Positions 1-7,314 of a DNA stretch of 14,930 bases are shown in pieces. Every line of letters starts with the position of its first letter. Position 1 is the stretch's first letter. The position numbers and the translations under genes are program-made. The DNA comes from Trueperaceae bacterium (GTDB lineage Bacteria; Deinococcota; Deinococci; Deinococcales; Trueperaceae), in contig JAABSI010000073.1 in the NCBI GenBank assembly GCA_011390455.1, forward strand, positions 1 to 14,930. Direction: 5' to 3'. Under the pieces are notes generated by a model, which was not told the origin of the DNA, searched no databases, and saw only the letters and a program-made list of their open reading frames with translations.

Positions 1-1
1 C

Positions 2-604
2 GTCCGGCGCGTCTTTCTCGAGGTCGGCCGGCGTCTCGCGGACGCTGCCTCCATCGCCGCACCCGAGGACGTGGCCCACCTCACCTTCGATGAGTTGCGC
101 GCGACGTGGGCGGCCTCCCCCACGCTCGATAGGCGCGCGCTGATCGCCCAACGGCAGCGCGAGTTGCGCGAGTTCGCAGACGTCGACCCGCCCGAGTCGC
201 TGGGCACGCCGCCCAGCTCGGCGGCCACCGCGGGCGACACCTACGCCGGCCGCCCGCCGCCCGAGACCCGCGAGCCCGACGTCGTCACCGGCACACCCGG
301 CGCACGCGGCCTCGCGCGCGGGCGCGCCAGGGTCCTGCGCGACCTGCGCGATGCGGGGCAACTGCGCCCGGGCGAGATCCTCATCGCGACCACCACCTCG
401 CAGCCGTGGACGCCACTCTTCGGGATCGCCGCGGGCCTGGTGACCGACACCGGAGGCGTCCTGAGCCACACCGCCGTCATCGCACGCGAGTACGGGCTTC
501 CCGCCGTCGTCGACACCCGCGTCGGCACCCGCCGCATCCGCGACGGCATGCTGCTCGAGGTCGACGGCGACCGCGGCACGGTGCGCATCGTGTCCGAGGC
601 CTGA
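2..604 (+). CDS. PEP-utilising phosphotransferase, C-terminal part (5' truncated by window edge)
   Basis: The reading frame is open from base 2, so this is the last 200 residues of a longer gene. The beginning of the visible part (LEVGRRLADA, then EDVAHLTFDEL) resembles the linker before the phosphohistidine domain in PEP synthase-like enzymes and rifampicin phosphotransferases. The last about 100 residues are a complete PEP-utiliser mobile domain. Its catalytic motif is TGGVLSHTAVIARE followed by GLPAVV, with the phospho-carrier histidine at 467-469. In this family the histidine takes phosphate from PEP or the beta-phosphate of ATP and swings to the acceptor site. The ATP-grasp part that would define the substrate lies outside the window. 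The stop is 32 bases before the likely start of the exporter gene, so the two are probably co-transcribed. It could be a PEP synthase-like protein or an antibiotic (rifamycin-type) phosphotransferase; the domain call is firm, the substrate is not. Confidence 0.85.
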   Translation, partial: VRRVFLEVGRRLADAASIAAPEDVAHLTFDELRATWAASPTLDRRALIAQRQRELREFADVDPPESLGTPPSSAATAGDTYAGRPPPETREPDVVTGTPGARGLARGRARVLRDLRDAGQLRPGEILIATTTSQPWTPLFGIAAGLVTDTGGVLSHTAVIAREYGLPAVVDTRVGTRRIRDGMLLEVDGDRGTVRIVSEA

Positions 605-636
605 TACCCGTGGCGGGGCGTCCGGAGGCTGGGGAT

Positions 637-1965
637 GTGATCGCCGCGGCACTGTTCGCCGGCGTGTTGGCGCCCCTCAACTCGACGATGATCGTCGTCG
701 CGCTCCCCGAGGTGCTCGCCGACCTGGGCGCCTCGCTGACCTGGGGGAGTTGGATCGTCGTCTCGTACCTCGTGGCGATGGCCGCCGTGCAGCCGCTCGG
801 TGGCTCGCTCGGCGACCGCTTCGGTCGCCGCCGGCTCATGCTGCTTGGGCTCGGCGGCTTTGCCATCGCCAGCGCCGCGGCAGCGTTCGCGCCGACCGTG
901 GAGATCCTGATCGCCGCCCGTACGGCCCAGGCGATCACCGGCGCCAGCGCCATCCCCAACGCAACCGCGCTGGTGCGGACGCTCATCCCCATCCGCGCGC
1001 AGGGCCGCGCGTTCGGCCTGATTGGCGCCGGCATCGGCGTGGCGGCGGCGATCGGGCCGCCCCTCGGGGGGCTGGTGACCGAAGCGTTCGGGTGGCGCTG
1101 GATCTTCGCGCTCAACCTGCTCGCGCTCGGCCCGGCGGTCGCACTGGCCTCGCGTATCGCGGATCCGGGGCGGCGCTCGGCGGACGGCCGCTTCGACCTA
1201 GCGGGGGCGGGCCTCCTGCTGATCGCGCTCGTGAGCCTGGCTCTCACCGCCACCGTCTGGCGCGTGCCCGGGGTGCCGTGGCCGGCGGTCGCGGCGCTCG
1301 CGCTGACCGCGCTCGTTGCGGCCGGGCTGCTGCGTCGCCACGTCGCGCGCCATCCGTCGCCCGTCGTGGACCTGCGCCTGCTGGCGCGGCCGGGCTTTCT
1401 GGCGGCAGGGGTGTCCATCCTCGCCTCGAACCTGACGATGTACACGATCCTGCTCGCCCTGCCGGTGTTCCTCGCCCAACTCGTCGGCTGGGGCGCTCGC
1501 GACGTCGGGCTGCTGCTGGCGGGCATGTCGCTGCTCATGTTGGTCTTCGGCCCGGTCGGCGGCTGGCTCTCCGACCGGGTGGGCCGCCGCGCGCCCGCCC
1601 TCGCGGGGACGCTGATCGCGATGGCCGGCACGGCGCCGCTCGTGGCCGTGTCGACCGGTTGGACGTGGCCGGCCTACCTCGTCCCGCTGGTGGTCGTCGG
1701 CAGCGGCATCGGCCTGGCGGGTGCACCCGTTCAGGCCGCCGCGATGCAGGCCGCGCGGGCGGGCGAGGCGGGCCAGGCGGCGGGCATGTTCTCGACCATG
1801 CGCTACCTGGGCAGCATCCTCGGGGCGGCGGGCATGGCCGCGATCCTCGGCGCGGCCGACGACGAGCGGGCCTTCCGACTGCTGTTCGCCCTACTGGTGA
1901 TCGCCGCGGGCGTGGCGGCCGCGGCATCGTCCCGGCTGCCCCGCGGCGTGGAGCCCGCGAGCTGA
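637..1965 (+). CDS. MFS exporter, DHA2 (EmrB/QacA-like) family, 14 predicted helices
   Basis: A 442-residue integral membrane protein, expected to use the proton gradient to export drugs or metabolites across the cytoplasmic membrane. I count 14 hydrophobic segments. The MFS motif A loop is present (GDRFGRR, residues 59-65) and has a degenerate second copy (WLSDRVGRR) in the C-terminal half. Antiporter motif C (G-x8-G-x3-GPPLGG, about residues 130-145) lies in helix 5 and marks drug/proton antiporters. The VDLRLL segment before helix 9 is typical of the 14-helix DHA2 family. I chose the GTG at 637 because GGAGG at 624-628 lies 8 bases upstream; an in-frame GTG at 610 would add nine residues. 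The preceding phosphotransferase gene ends 32 bases upstream. The transported substrate cannot be read from the sequence. Confidence 0.88.
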   Translation: MIAAALFAGVLAPLNSTMIVVALPEVLADLGASLTWGSWIVVSYLVAMAAVQPLGGSLGDRFGRRRLMLLGLGGFAIASAAAAFAPTVEILIAARTAQAITGASAIPNATALVRTLIPIRAQGRAFGLIGAGIGVAAAIGPPLGGLVTEAFGWRWIFALNLLALGPAVALASRIADPGRRSADGRFDLAGAGLLLIALVSLALTATVWRVPGVPWPAVAALALTALVAAGLLRRHVARHPSPVVDLRLLARPGFLAAGVSILASNLTMYTILLALPVFLAQLVGWGARDVGLLLAGMSLLMLVFGPVGGWLSDRVGRRAPALAGTLIAMAGTAPLVAVSTGWTWPAYLVPLVVVGSGIGLAGAPVQAAAMQAARAGEAGQAAGMFSTMRYLGSILGAAGMAAILGAADDERAFRLLFALLVIAAGVAAAASSRLPRGVEPAS

Positions 1966-2030
1966 CGGTCGCTCGCGACGGCCCGTCACGCCCACCGCCG
2001 CCGGAGGTGCAGTCGGCCACGACGGGACGG

Positions 2031-2054
2031 TAGGATGCCGCGACGTGCGGGAGG
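2031..2054 (+). promoter_or_regulatory. Candidate -10 box and ribosome binding site for the NifS-like gene
   Basis: TAGGAT at 2031-2036 fits a TAnnnT -10 box and would start transcription near 2043. GGGAGG at 2049-2054 is a good Shine-Dalgarno site five bases before the ATG at 2060. The resulting leader would be about 17 bases. No convincing -35 box is visible. The other reading is a near-leaderless start at the in-frame GTG 2045. Confidence 0.4.
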
Positions 2055-2059
2055 ACCCG

Positions 2060-3481
2060 ATGCCGAGCGCCATCCCCGTGAGGGAGGATCCCACCTACGC
2101 CGAGGCGTACGCCGCCTTCGAGCGCGACCACCCGGGCTACGCGTCCGCGGAGCTCGACGCCGAGCGCGCGGCCGACTTCTCCCGCCTCGACCGCAGCGGC
2201 GACGTCTACCTCGACTACACGGGCGGCGGCATCTATGCCGAGTCGCACGTGCGCGAGCACGCCGAGCTGCTCACGGGCGGGGTGTTCGGCAACCCGCATT
2301 CGACCAACCCCACCTCGCTCGCGATGACCGAGCGCACCGAGTCGGCGCGCCGCGCGGTCCTCGCGCACTTCGGGGCCGATCCCGGCGAGTACGTCGCGAT
2401 CTTCACCCCGAACGCCAGCGGCGCGCTCAAGCTGGTGGCCGAGTCCTACCCCTTCGCGCCCGGCGGCGCCTTCCTGCTCACGTACGACAACCACAACTCG
2501 GTGAACGGCATCCGCGAGTTCGCCCACGCGCGCGGGGCCGAGGTGGCGTACGCGCCGGTGCGCCCGCCCGACATGCGCATCGACGACGTCGCGCTGTGGC
2601 GCGCGCTCGACGCCCCTCACGGCGGCGCCCGACGACTGTTCGCCTTCCCTGCGCAGTCGAACTTCTCGGGCGTCCTGCACCCGCTGGCTTGGGTCGACCG
2701 CGCCAAGGAGCGGGGCTGGGACGTGCTGCTCGACGCCGCGGCGTTCGCGCCGACGCACGCGCTCGACCTCGGCACGGTGCGCCCCGACTTCGTTTCGCTG
2801 TCCTTCTACAAGATGTTCGGCTACCCCACCGGCGTCGGCGCCCTGCTGGCGCGCCGCGAGGCCCTCGGCCGGCTGCGACGCCCGTGGTTCGCCGGCGGCA
2901 CCATCGCCTACGCCTCGGTGAGCGAGCCGCGCCACGACCTGCACGAGGGCGCGGAGGCCTTCGAGGACGGCACCCTCAACTACCTGGCGCTGCCGGCCGT
3001 CGAGGCGGGGCTGCGGCGCCTGGCGCAAGGCAGGCAGGCGACCATCGACGCCCGCACCATGGCGCTGACGGGGTGGACGCTCGGACGGCTCGTGGCGCTC
3101 CGGCACGGCAACGGTAGGCCGCTGGTGCAGGTGTACGGGCCACTCGACACGGTCGCGCGTGGCGGCACGATCGCCTTCAACCTACAGGAGGCCGACGGTG
3201 CGCTGATCGACCACCGCGAGGTGGAGCAGCGGGCGAACGGCGCGAGGATCTCGCTGCGCACGGGTTGTTTCTGCAACCCCGGCGCCGGCGAGGCGGCGTT
3301 GGGCATCTCGGGCAACGAGCTCGCCAGCTGCTTCGGCGCCCACGAGCGCATGACGATCGACACCTTCCGCAGTTGCCTCAGCGACAAGGGCAGTGGCGCC
3401 GTGCGGGTGTCCTTCGGGCACGCGAGCACCTTCGCCGATGCCTTCGCCCTGGTTCGGCTGCTGGAGGGCTTTCGGGCCTAG
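2060..3481 (+). CDS. Aminotransferase class V, molybdenum cofactor sulfurase-like (NifS-like domain only)
   Basis: A 473-residue PLP-dependent enzyme of the cysteine desulfurase fold. It opens with the conserved YLDYTGGGIYAES segment and a GNPHSTNPTS region. The PLP lysine is K251 in SFYKMFGYPTGVGALL. A C-terminal RTGCFCNPG motif (C403 and C405) corresponds to the loop with the essential cysteine (Cys430) of the plant Moco sulfurase ABA3. In that family the cysteine carries a persulfide taken from L-cysteine and passes sulfur to the molybdenum cofactor of xanthine oxidase-type enzymes. The MOSC domain that eukaryotic Moco sulfurases carry after this domain is absent, and no Moco or molybdoenzyme gene lies nearby. 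The ATG at 2060 is chosen for its Shine-Dalgarno site; GTG 2045 would add five residues. The fold and cofactor are firm. The acceptor (Moco or another sulfur acceptor) is inference. Confidence 0.85.
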   Translation: MPSAIPVREDPTYAEAYAAFERDHPGYASAELDAERAADFSRLDRSGDVYLDYTGGGIYAESHVREHAELLTGGVFGNPHSTNPTSLAMTERTESARRAVLAHFGADPGEYVAIFTPNASGALKLVAESYPFAPGGAFLLTYDNHNSVNGIREFAHARGAEVAYAPVRPPDMRIDDVALWRALDAPHGGARRLFAFPAQSNFSGVLHPLAWVDRAKERGWDVLLDAAAFAPTHALDLGTVRPDFVSLSFYKMFGYPTGVGALLARREALGRLRRPWFAGGTIAYASVSEPRHDLHEGAEAFEDGTLNYLALPAVEAGLRRLAQGRQATIDARTMALTGWTLGRLVALRHGNGRPLVQVYGPLDTVARGGTIAFNLQEADGALIDHREVEQRANGARISLRTGCFCNPGAGEAALGISGNELASCFGAHERMTIDTFRSCLSDKGSGAVRVSFGHASTFADAFALVRLLEGFRA

Positions 3482-3532
3482 GCCGCGGCTGCCGCTGGCG
3501 TACCGCACGACCGCCGACGTCCAGGCCGGCCC

Positions 3533-4090
3533 TCAGCCACCCGCGCGAGACAGCTGCAGGGTCGTGATGCAGGTCGGGCTGTCGCCGTGGGTCGTCACGA
3601 GACCGACGGTCCGGTATCCGTCGAGCTCGAAGGTCAGCTCGATCGCCTGGCCGCGCGGCAGCCACAGATCGACGAAGCCGTTGGCCATCGTCGCCCGCAC
3701 CTCGTCGATGACGACGGTCCCATCGCCGAGCACGGCTCGGACGTGGAACGGCGCGTCGACGAGCTCGCCCTGGCAGCCCGACATGTAGTGGGTGAGGCAG
3801 GGGTGGGTATTCACCAGGAAGGGCGCCACCGAAACCAGCATCACGTCGTCGGGCAGGGCAACCTCGACCTGGCGACCGTCCGGGAAGGCGAAGTGGACCG
3901 CCTGCGGCGTCACGTAGCTGGTGACGGCCTGTCCCTTCCAGGCGTTGGCGAGGTCCATGGCTGCGTAGGCGTCGACGCCGTCGAGCGCGGACGGCGTCGG
4001 GGCGGGCACCTGCGCATGGGCCAGGGCCCCGAAGGCGAGGGCGAGGGCGATGAGGCGGGACATGCGGGCGGCGATCGGAAGCGTGGCCAT
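3533..4090 (-). CDS. cueP: CueP-family periplasmic copper-binding protein
   Basis: A 185-residue exported protein. Residues 1-26 form a signal peptide (LIALALAFGALA core, likely cleavage after AHA before Q27). There is no lipobox cysteine. The mature part has the CueP hallmarks: HPCLTHYMSGCQGEL with C98 and C106, a NGFVDLWLPRG segment, and PTCITTLQL with C174. The cysteine spacings of 8 and 68 residues equal those of C96, C104 and C172 in Salmonella CueP as I recall them. That protein binds copper in the periplasm and helps reduce it and supply it to Cu,Zn superoxide dismutase. The ATG at 4090 is preceded by TACCCT five bases upstream and no Shine-Dalgarno site; an internal ATG at 4063 would leave a 17-residue signal. 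No copper ATPase, CueR or CopY gene is nearby, so it appears to be a single-gene unit, convergent with the NifS-like gene. Confidence 0.9.
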   Translation of the reverse strand: MATLPIAARMSRLIALALAFGALAHAQVPAPTPSALDGVDAYAAMDLANAWKGQAVTSYVTPQAVHFAFPDGRQVEVALPDDVMLVSVAPFLVNTHPCLTHYMSGCQGELVDAPFHVRAVLGDGTVVIDEVRATMANGFVDLWLPRGQAIELTFELDGYRTVGLVTTHGDSPTCITTLQLSRAGG

Positions 4091-4095
4091 GCGCC

Positions 4096-4101
4096 AGGGT
4101 A
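4096..4101 (-). promoter_or_regulatory. Candidate -10 box of cueP (leaderless start)
   Basis: On the minus strand TACCCT ends five bases before the ATG at 4090, which places the expected transcription start at or beside the start codon. No Shine-Dalgarno sequence is present. I see no clear -35 hexamer at 16-18 bases. It is one of several similarly placed TAnnnT boxes in this window. Confidence 0.35.
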
Positions 4102-4154
4102 GGTGACGGTGGTGGGTCGCCGATGAAGCCGGCATCAAGCGGGTGTAAGGCGCC

Positions 4155-4185
4155 CGGGACGTCGGTCCCGCACCCACCTGTGGGT
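4155..4185 (-). terminator. Two adjacent small hairpins after the helicase gene
   Basis: ACCCA-CCTG-TGGGT (4172-4185) begins three bases past the helicase stop on the minus strand. It is followed by CGGGAC-GTCG-GTCCCG (4155-4170), a perfect six-pair stem. There is only a weak T-containing stretch beyond them, so termination is plausible but unproven. The remaining intergenic bases up to cueP (about 4091-4154) hold only the cueP promoter candidate. Confidence 0.4.
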
Positions 4186-4188
4186 CGC

Positions 4189-6234
4189 TCAGGCGTCCTC
4201 GTCTCCCGCGAGCGCCGCGAGCAAGCCGCCGCGATCGAGCGTGGGCCCTCCCTCGTCCGCGAAGGTGGCCCGCGGCGTCACGCTGACGTCCAGCGTCGCC
4301 TGCACGCCGGGGTCCTCGAGGAAGCGCGACAACCGCTGCAGACCCTGCCGCCCGAAGAGGGCGTGGACGACGTCGAGGCGCTCGCGCGCGCGCGTCACGG
4401 CGACGTACAGCAGCCGCTTCTCCTCCTCGAGCTCGCCCTCGTCGCCATCGCGGGCGGCCCGGCGCACCGCCCACGGGCTGGGCAGCGTGCGGTCGTCGAC
4501 CCCGACGAGCACGACGTGGTCCCACTCGAGACCCTTGGCGGAGTGGATCGTCGAGATCGTGACCGGTCGCAGGCCCTCCGCGGGGTTGGGGGCACCCGCA
4601 TTGACCGCCTGGCGGGTGGTCTCCGGGTCGAGCGCCAGATCGGCGAGCAGCGAGCCCAGGTCGGCGTAGCGCTCGACCACGACGCGGAAGAAGGCGAGGT
4701 CCTGCTGCCGGTAGGGTTCGTGGGGGTGACGGCGGGACAGCACCGGGAGGTACCAGGCGAGGAGGTGATCGTAGCTCTCGGCGACCGACACCGCGCGTTC
4801 GGCGCGGTCGAGCGCGGCGAGGAGTTCCTGCAGCGCTGCCCGGGCCTTGCCGCTGGCGGTCTGCTCGCCACGCCGGCGCGCGCGGGCGAGCGGGCCGGCG
4901 TCGCCGGTCGCCGCCAGCGCGTCGGGGTCGGAGAAGTCGGCGAACAGCCGGGCGGCCGTCGTCTCCCCCACGCCGTCGAGGAGCTGCAGCAGCCGCAGCC
5001 AGGCGAGCTCGTCGAAGCCGTTGTGGAGGATCCTCAGTCCAGCCAGAACGTCCTTGACGTGGGCGGCCTCGGTGAAGCGCAGCCCCCCGAAGACGGCGAA
5101 GGGGATCTTGCGCCGCAGCAGCTCGCCCTGCAGCGGCACGCTGAGGTAGGCGTTGCGCACCAGCACGGCGTGACCACCGAGGGCGCCCGGGTCGCCGAGA
5201 CGCTCCTGGAGGGCGTCGGCCACCAGGTCGGCGACCGCACGTTCGTCCTCGACCACCGTCAGGCGCGGGCGCTCGCCGCCGGGCCGGGCGGCGGCCCGCA
5301 GGGGCCGATCGATGCGGCTCGCCATCTGCGCCATGACGGCGTTGGCGACGTCGAGGATCGCCTGGGTGCTGCGGTAGTTGTCGGTCAGGTGCACCACCGC
5401 GGCGCCGGGCACCTCGTCGGCGAAGCCAGCGATCTTCTCGTGCCGCGCGCCGCGGAAGCCGTAGATGCTCTGCTTCGGGTCGCCCACGACCATGAGGTTC
5501 CCGTGCGGAGCGGCGAGCGCGTTCGCGAGGTCGGCCTGCCAGGCGTTGACGTCCTGGTACTCGTCCACCAGGACGTAGCTCCAGGCGGCGGCGACGCGGT
5601 CGCGGACCTCGTGCAGCGCCAGCAACTTGGCGGCCATGACCAGGACGTCGTCGTAGTCGACGTAGCCGCGCTGGAGCTTGTAGGCGGCCCACGCCCGGCG
5701 CACGCGCTGCAGCGCCTCGACCTCGTCCGCGAAGTCGGGCAGGTCGCGCGCGACGACCTCCGCCAGCGGCGCGCGCAGGTTGGTCGCCCGGCTGAACGCC
5801 GCCTGCAGCGCGCCCTTGCGCGGCAGCCGCCGGCGGCGATCGCGCTGCAAGCCGAGCCGCTGGATCACGGCGGCCACGGCGTTGGCGGCGTCGTCCGTGT
5901 CGATGACCGTCGGTGGCCCGCTGAGCCCGAGGGCCCGGAAGTTGCGCGCCACGATGCGGTACGCGACGTGGTGGAAGGTGCCGCCGTCGACCCGCCGCGC
6001 CAGGGGGTGACGGAGCGCCGCGCGCTCGAGCATCTCCGCGGCGGCCTTGCGGGTGAAGGTCATGAGCAGCACCCGCTCGGGCGCCACGCCGCGTTCCAGG
6101 AGACGGGCCGTGCGCTCCTCGATGACCCGGGTCTTGCCCGTGCCCGCGCCGGCCACCACCAGCAGCGGGCCATCGAGACGTTCGCTGGCTTCGCGTTGGG
6201 CGTGGTTGAGCGTGGGGATCTCGTCGCGGGGCAT
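4189..6234 (-). CDS. UvrD/PcrA-type superfamily 1 ATP-dependent DNA helicase
   Basis: A 681-residue cytoplasmic 3'-5' DNA helicase with all the SF1 motifs in order. These are the Q motif LNHAQREA (9-16), Walker A AGAGTGKT (28-35), motif Ia MTFTRKAAAEM (58-68), GGTFHHVAYRI (84-94), Walker B DEYQD (224-228), motif III GDPKQSIYGFRGA (251-263), motif IV YRST (287-290), motif V STIHSAKGLEWDHV (about 561-574) and motif VI LLYVAVTRARERLD (about 608-621). DEYQD, where DExQD is usual, is within family variation. It is slightly shorter than typical PcrA/UvrD (about 720-780) and ends soon after motif VI, so the long PcrA-type C-terminal extension is missing. The ATG at 6234 is chosen because the Q motif starts nine residues later; no Shine-Dalgarno site precedes it. 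It is divergent from the oxidoreductase gene across 64 bases. The role is probably DNA repair or general replication-fork processing. A genome may hold several paralogues, so I do not assign uvrD or pcrA. Confidence 0.93.
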   Translation of the reverse strand: MPRDEIPTLNHAQREASERLDGPLLVVAGAGTGKTRVIEERTARLLERGVAPERVLLMTFTRKAAAEMLERAALRHPLARRVDGGTFHHVAYRIVARNFRALGLSGPPTVIDTDDAANAVAAVIQRLGLQRDRRRRLPRKGALQAAFSRATNLRAPLAEVVARDLPDFADEVEALQRVRRAWAAYKLQRGYVDYDDVLVMAAKLLALHEVRDRVAAAWSYVLVDEYQDVNAWQADLANALAAPHGNLMVVGDPKQSIYGFRGARHEKIAGFADEVPGAAVVHLTDNYRSTQAILDVANAVMAQMASRIDRPLRAAARPGGERPRLTVVEDERAVADLVADALQERLGDPGALGGHAVLVRNAYLSVPLQGELLRRKIPFAVFGGLRFTEAAHVKDVLAGLRILHNGFDELAWLRLLQLLDGVGETTAARLFADFSDPDALAATGDAGPLARARRRGEQTASGKARAALQELLAALDRAERAVSVAESYDHLLAWYLPVLSRRHPHEPYRQQDLAFFRVVVERYADLGSLLADLALDPETTRQAVNAGAPNPAEGLRPVTISTIHSAKGLEWDHVVLVGVDDRTLPSPWAVRRAARDGDEGELEEEKRLLYVAVTRARERLDVVHALFGRQGLQRLSRFLEDPGVQATLDVSVTPRATFADEGGPTLDRGGLLAALAGDEDA

Positions 6235-6245
6235 GCTCGAGCGCG

Positions 6246-6251
6246 ATGGTA
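6246..6251 (-). promoter_or_regulatory. Candidate -10 box of the helicase gene
   Basis: TACCAT on the minus strand ends 11 bases before the helicase ATG, implying a leader of only about five bases. It shares a 64-base divergent intergenic region with the plus-strand oxidoreductase promoter. No -35 consensus is recognisable. Confidence 0.3.
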
Positions 6252-6286
6252 CCGCTCGGCAGGCGAACGACACGCAGCGCCGGTGC

Positions 6287-6292
6287 TACGCT
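6287..6292 (+). promoter_or_regulatory. Candidate -10 box of the first oxidoreductase gene (leaderless)
   Basis: TACGCT ends six bases before the ATG at 6299. With the standard -12 to -7 placement this puts the transcription start exactly on the A of the start codon. No Shine-Dalgarno sequence is present, which fits a leaderless mRNA. No -35 consensus is recognisable. Confidence 0.42.
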
Positions 6293-6298
6293 CGACGC

Positions 6299-7297
6299 AT
6301 GACGAGCCTGGAGCGCATCCGCGAGCGCGGTCACGTCCGGTGGGGTTTCGTGGGCTGCGGCGACGTCACCGAGGTGAAGTCCGGCCCTGCGTTCTCCCGC
6401 ATCCCGGGCAGTTCGGTCAGCGTCGTCATGCGCCGCGACGCGGAGAAGGCCCGCGACTACGCCGCCCGGCACCAGGTGCCGCGCTGGACGACCGACGCGA
6501 GCGAGGTCATCGAGTCCGACGACGTCGATGCCGTGTACGTGGCGACCCCGCCCTCCAGCCACGCGGCCTACGCGCTGCAGGCCGTGGCGGCCGGCAAACC
6601 CGTCTACGTCGAGAAGCCGCTCGCGCTCGACCGCACAGAGGGCGAGGCGATGGTCGCGGCGTCCTCGGCGGCCGACGTCCCGCTCTTCGTCGCCTACTAC
6701 CGGCGCGCGCTCCCCCGCTTCGAGTTCGTGCGGGCACGACTGCACGACGGCAGCATCGGCGAGCCGACGATGGTGCAGTGTGAGCTGCATCAGCCGCCAC
6801 CCGTCGAAGCGGCCGCGCCGGGCTGGCGCTGGAACGCCGACATCGGGGGCGACGGCCTGCTGATGGACCTTGGCAGCCACGGCCTCGACCTCCTCGACCA
6901 CTGGCTCGGCCCGATCGTCGAGGCGCGCTCGTTCACCGCCCGGCGCCTCCCTTGGACGGACGTCACCGACGAGATCGTCGCGACGCTGCGGTTCGAGAGC
7001 GGCGTCCTCGGCAGCGCGGCCTGGGGCTTCGCCGGGCCGGCGCGGGCCGACCGCATCACCGTCGTCGGATCCGGTGGCTCGGTGTCCGTCCCGCTCTTCG
7101 CTGATGCGCCCGTCCGCGTCTGCGACGAACACGGCGCCTGCGTCGAGCACACCATCGCGCACCCCGCGCATGTGCAGGAACCGCTGATCCGCACGATCGT
7201 CGACGAGCTGCTCGGCCGCGACGGCGGTTCGCCCAGCACGGGCGTCAGCGCGCTGCGCACGCAGGCCGTCCTGGACGCCCTGCTCGAACCCCGCTGA
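6299..7297 (+). CDS. Gfo/Idh/MocA-family NAD(P)-dependent oxidoreductase
   Basis: A 332-residue soluble dehydrogenase. An N-terminal Rossmann fold opens with WGFVGCGDVTEVKSGPAF (about residues 14-31). It continues through the DAVYVATPPSSHAAYA strand to the family signature VEKPLAL (E105, K106, P107), where the lysine contacts nicotinamide and substrate. The C-terminal alpha/beta domain contains LLMDLGSHGLDLLDHWLG, whose His is in the usual position of the catalytic His/Asp pair. Family members oxidise or reduce sugars, inositols or related polyols; the exact substrate cannot be read here. The ATG at 6299 is supported by the Rossmann start and by TACGCT six bases upstream. The acyl-CoA synthetase gene follows after 17 bases, which suggests co-transcription, although no common pathway is obvious. 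Confidence 0.9.
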   Translation: MTSLERIRERGHVRWGFVGCGDVTEVKSGPAFSRIPGSSVSVVMRRDAEKARDYAARHQVPRWTTDASEVIESDDVDAVYVATPPSSHAAYALQAVAAGKPVYVEKPLALDRTEGEAMVAASSAADVPLFVAYYRRALPRFEFVRARLHDGSIGEPTMVQCELHQPPPVEAAAPGWRWNADIGGDGLLMDLGSHGLDLLDHWLGPIVEARSFTARRLPWTDVTDEIVATLRFESGVLGSAAWGFAGPARADRITVVGSGGSVSVPLFADAPVRVCDEHGACVEHTIAHPAHVQEPLIRTIVDELLGRDGGSPSTGVSALRTQAVLDALLEPR

Positions 7298-7314
7298 GCA
7301 TCGCCGCCATCGTC

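Noticed and set aside
406..636. N-terminal extension of the MFS exporter gene overlapping the phosphotransferase gene
   Set aside because: The added residues are Arg/His-rich and out of frame with the conserved phosphohistidine domain. GTG 637 has a GGAGG site and starts directly before helix 1.
1966..2030. Possible terminator hairpin after the exporter gene (GTCGC-TC-GCGAC)
   Set aside because: A five-pair stem with a two-base loop is too tight to be stable, and nothing else in the gap supports termination.
3482..3532. Terminator between the convergent NifS-like and cueP genes
   Set aside because: Only short GC palindromes such as GGCCTAGGCC over the stop codon are present; no stem with a reasonable loop was found.
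4123..6783. A plus-strand open frame of 886 codons opposite the helicase gene
   Set aside because: The minus strand encodes every SF1 helicase motif in order. The plus-strand product is low-complexity and has no recognisable domain, and its tail runs out of frame through the oxidoreductase gene.
3533..7171. A minus-strand open frame of about 1,200 codons covering cueP, the helicase and part of the oxidoreductase
   Set aside because: Only its last 185 codons read as a protein (CueP). The rest is Arg/Ala/Pro-rich and antisense or out of frame to well-conserved genes, a common effect of very high GC content.
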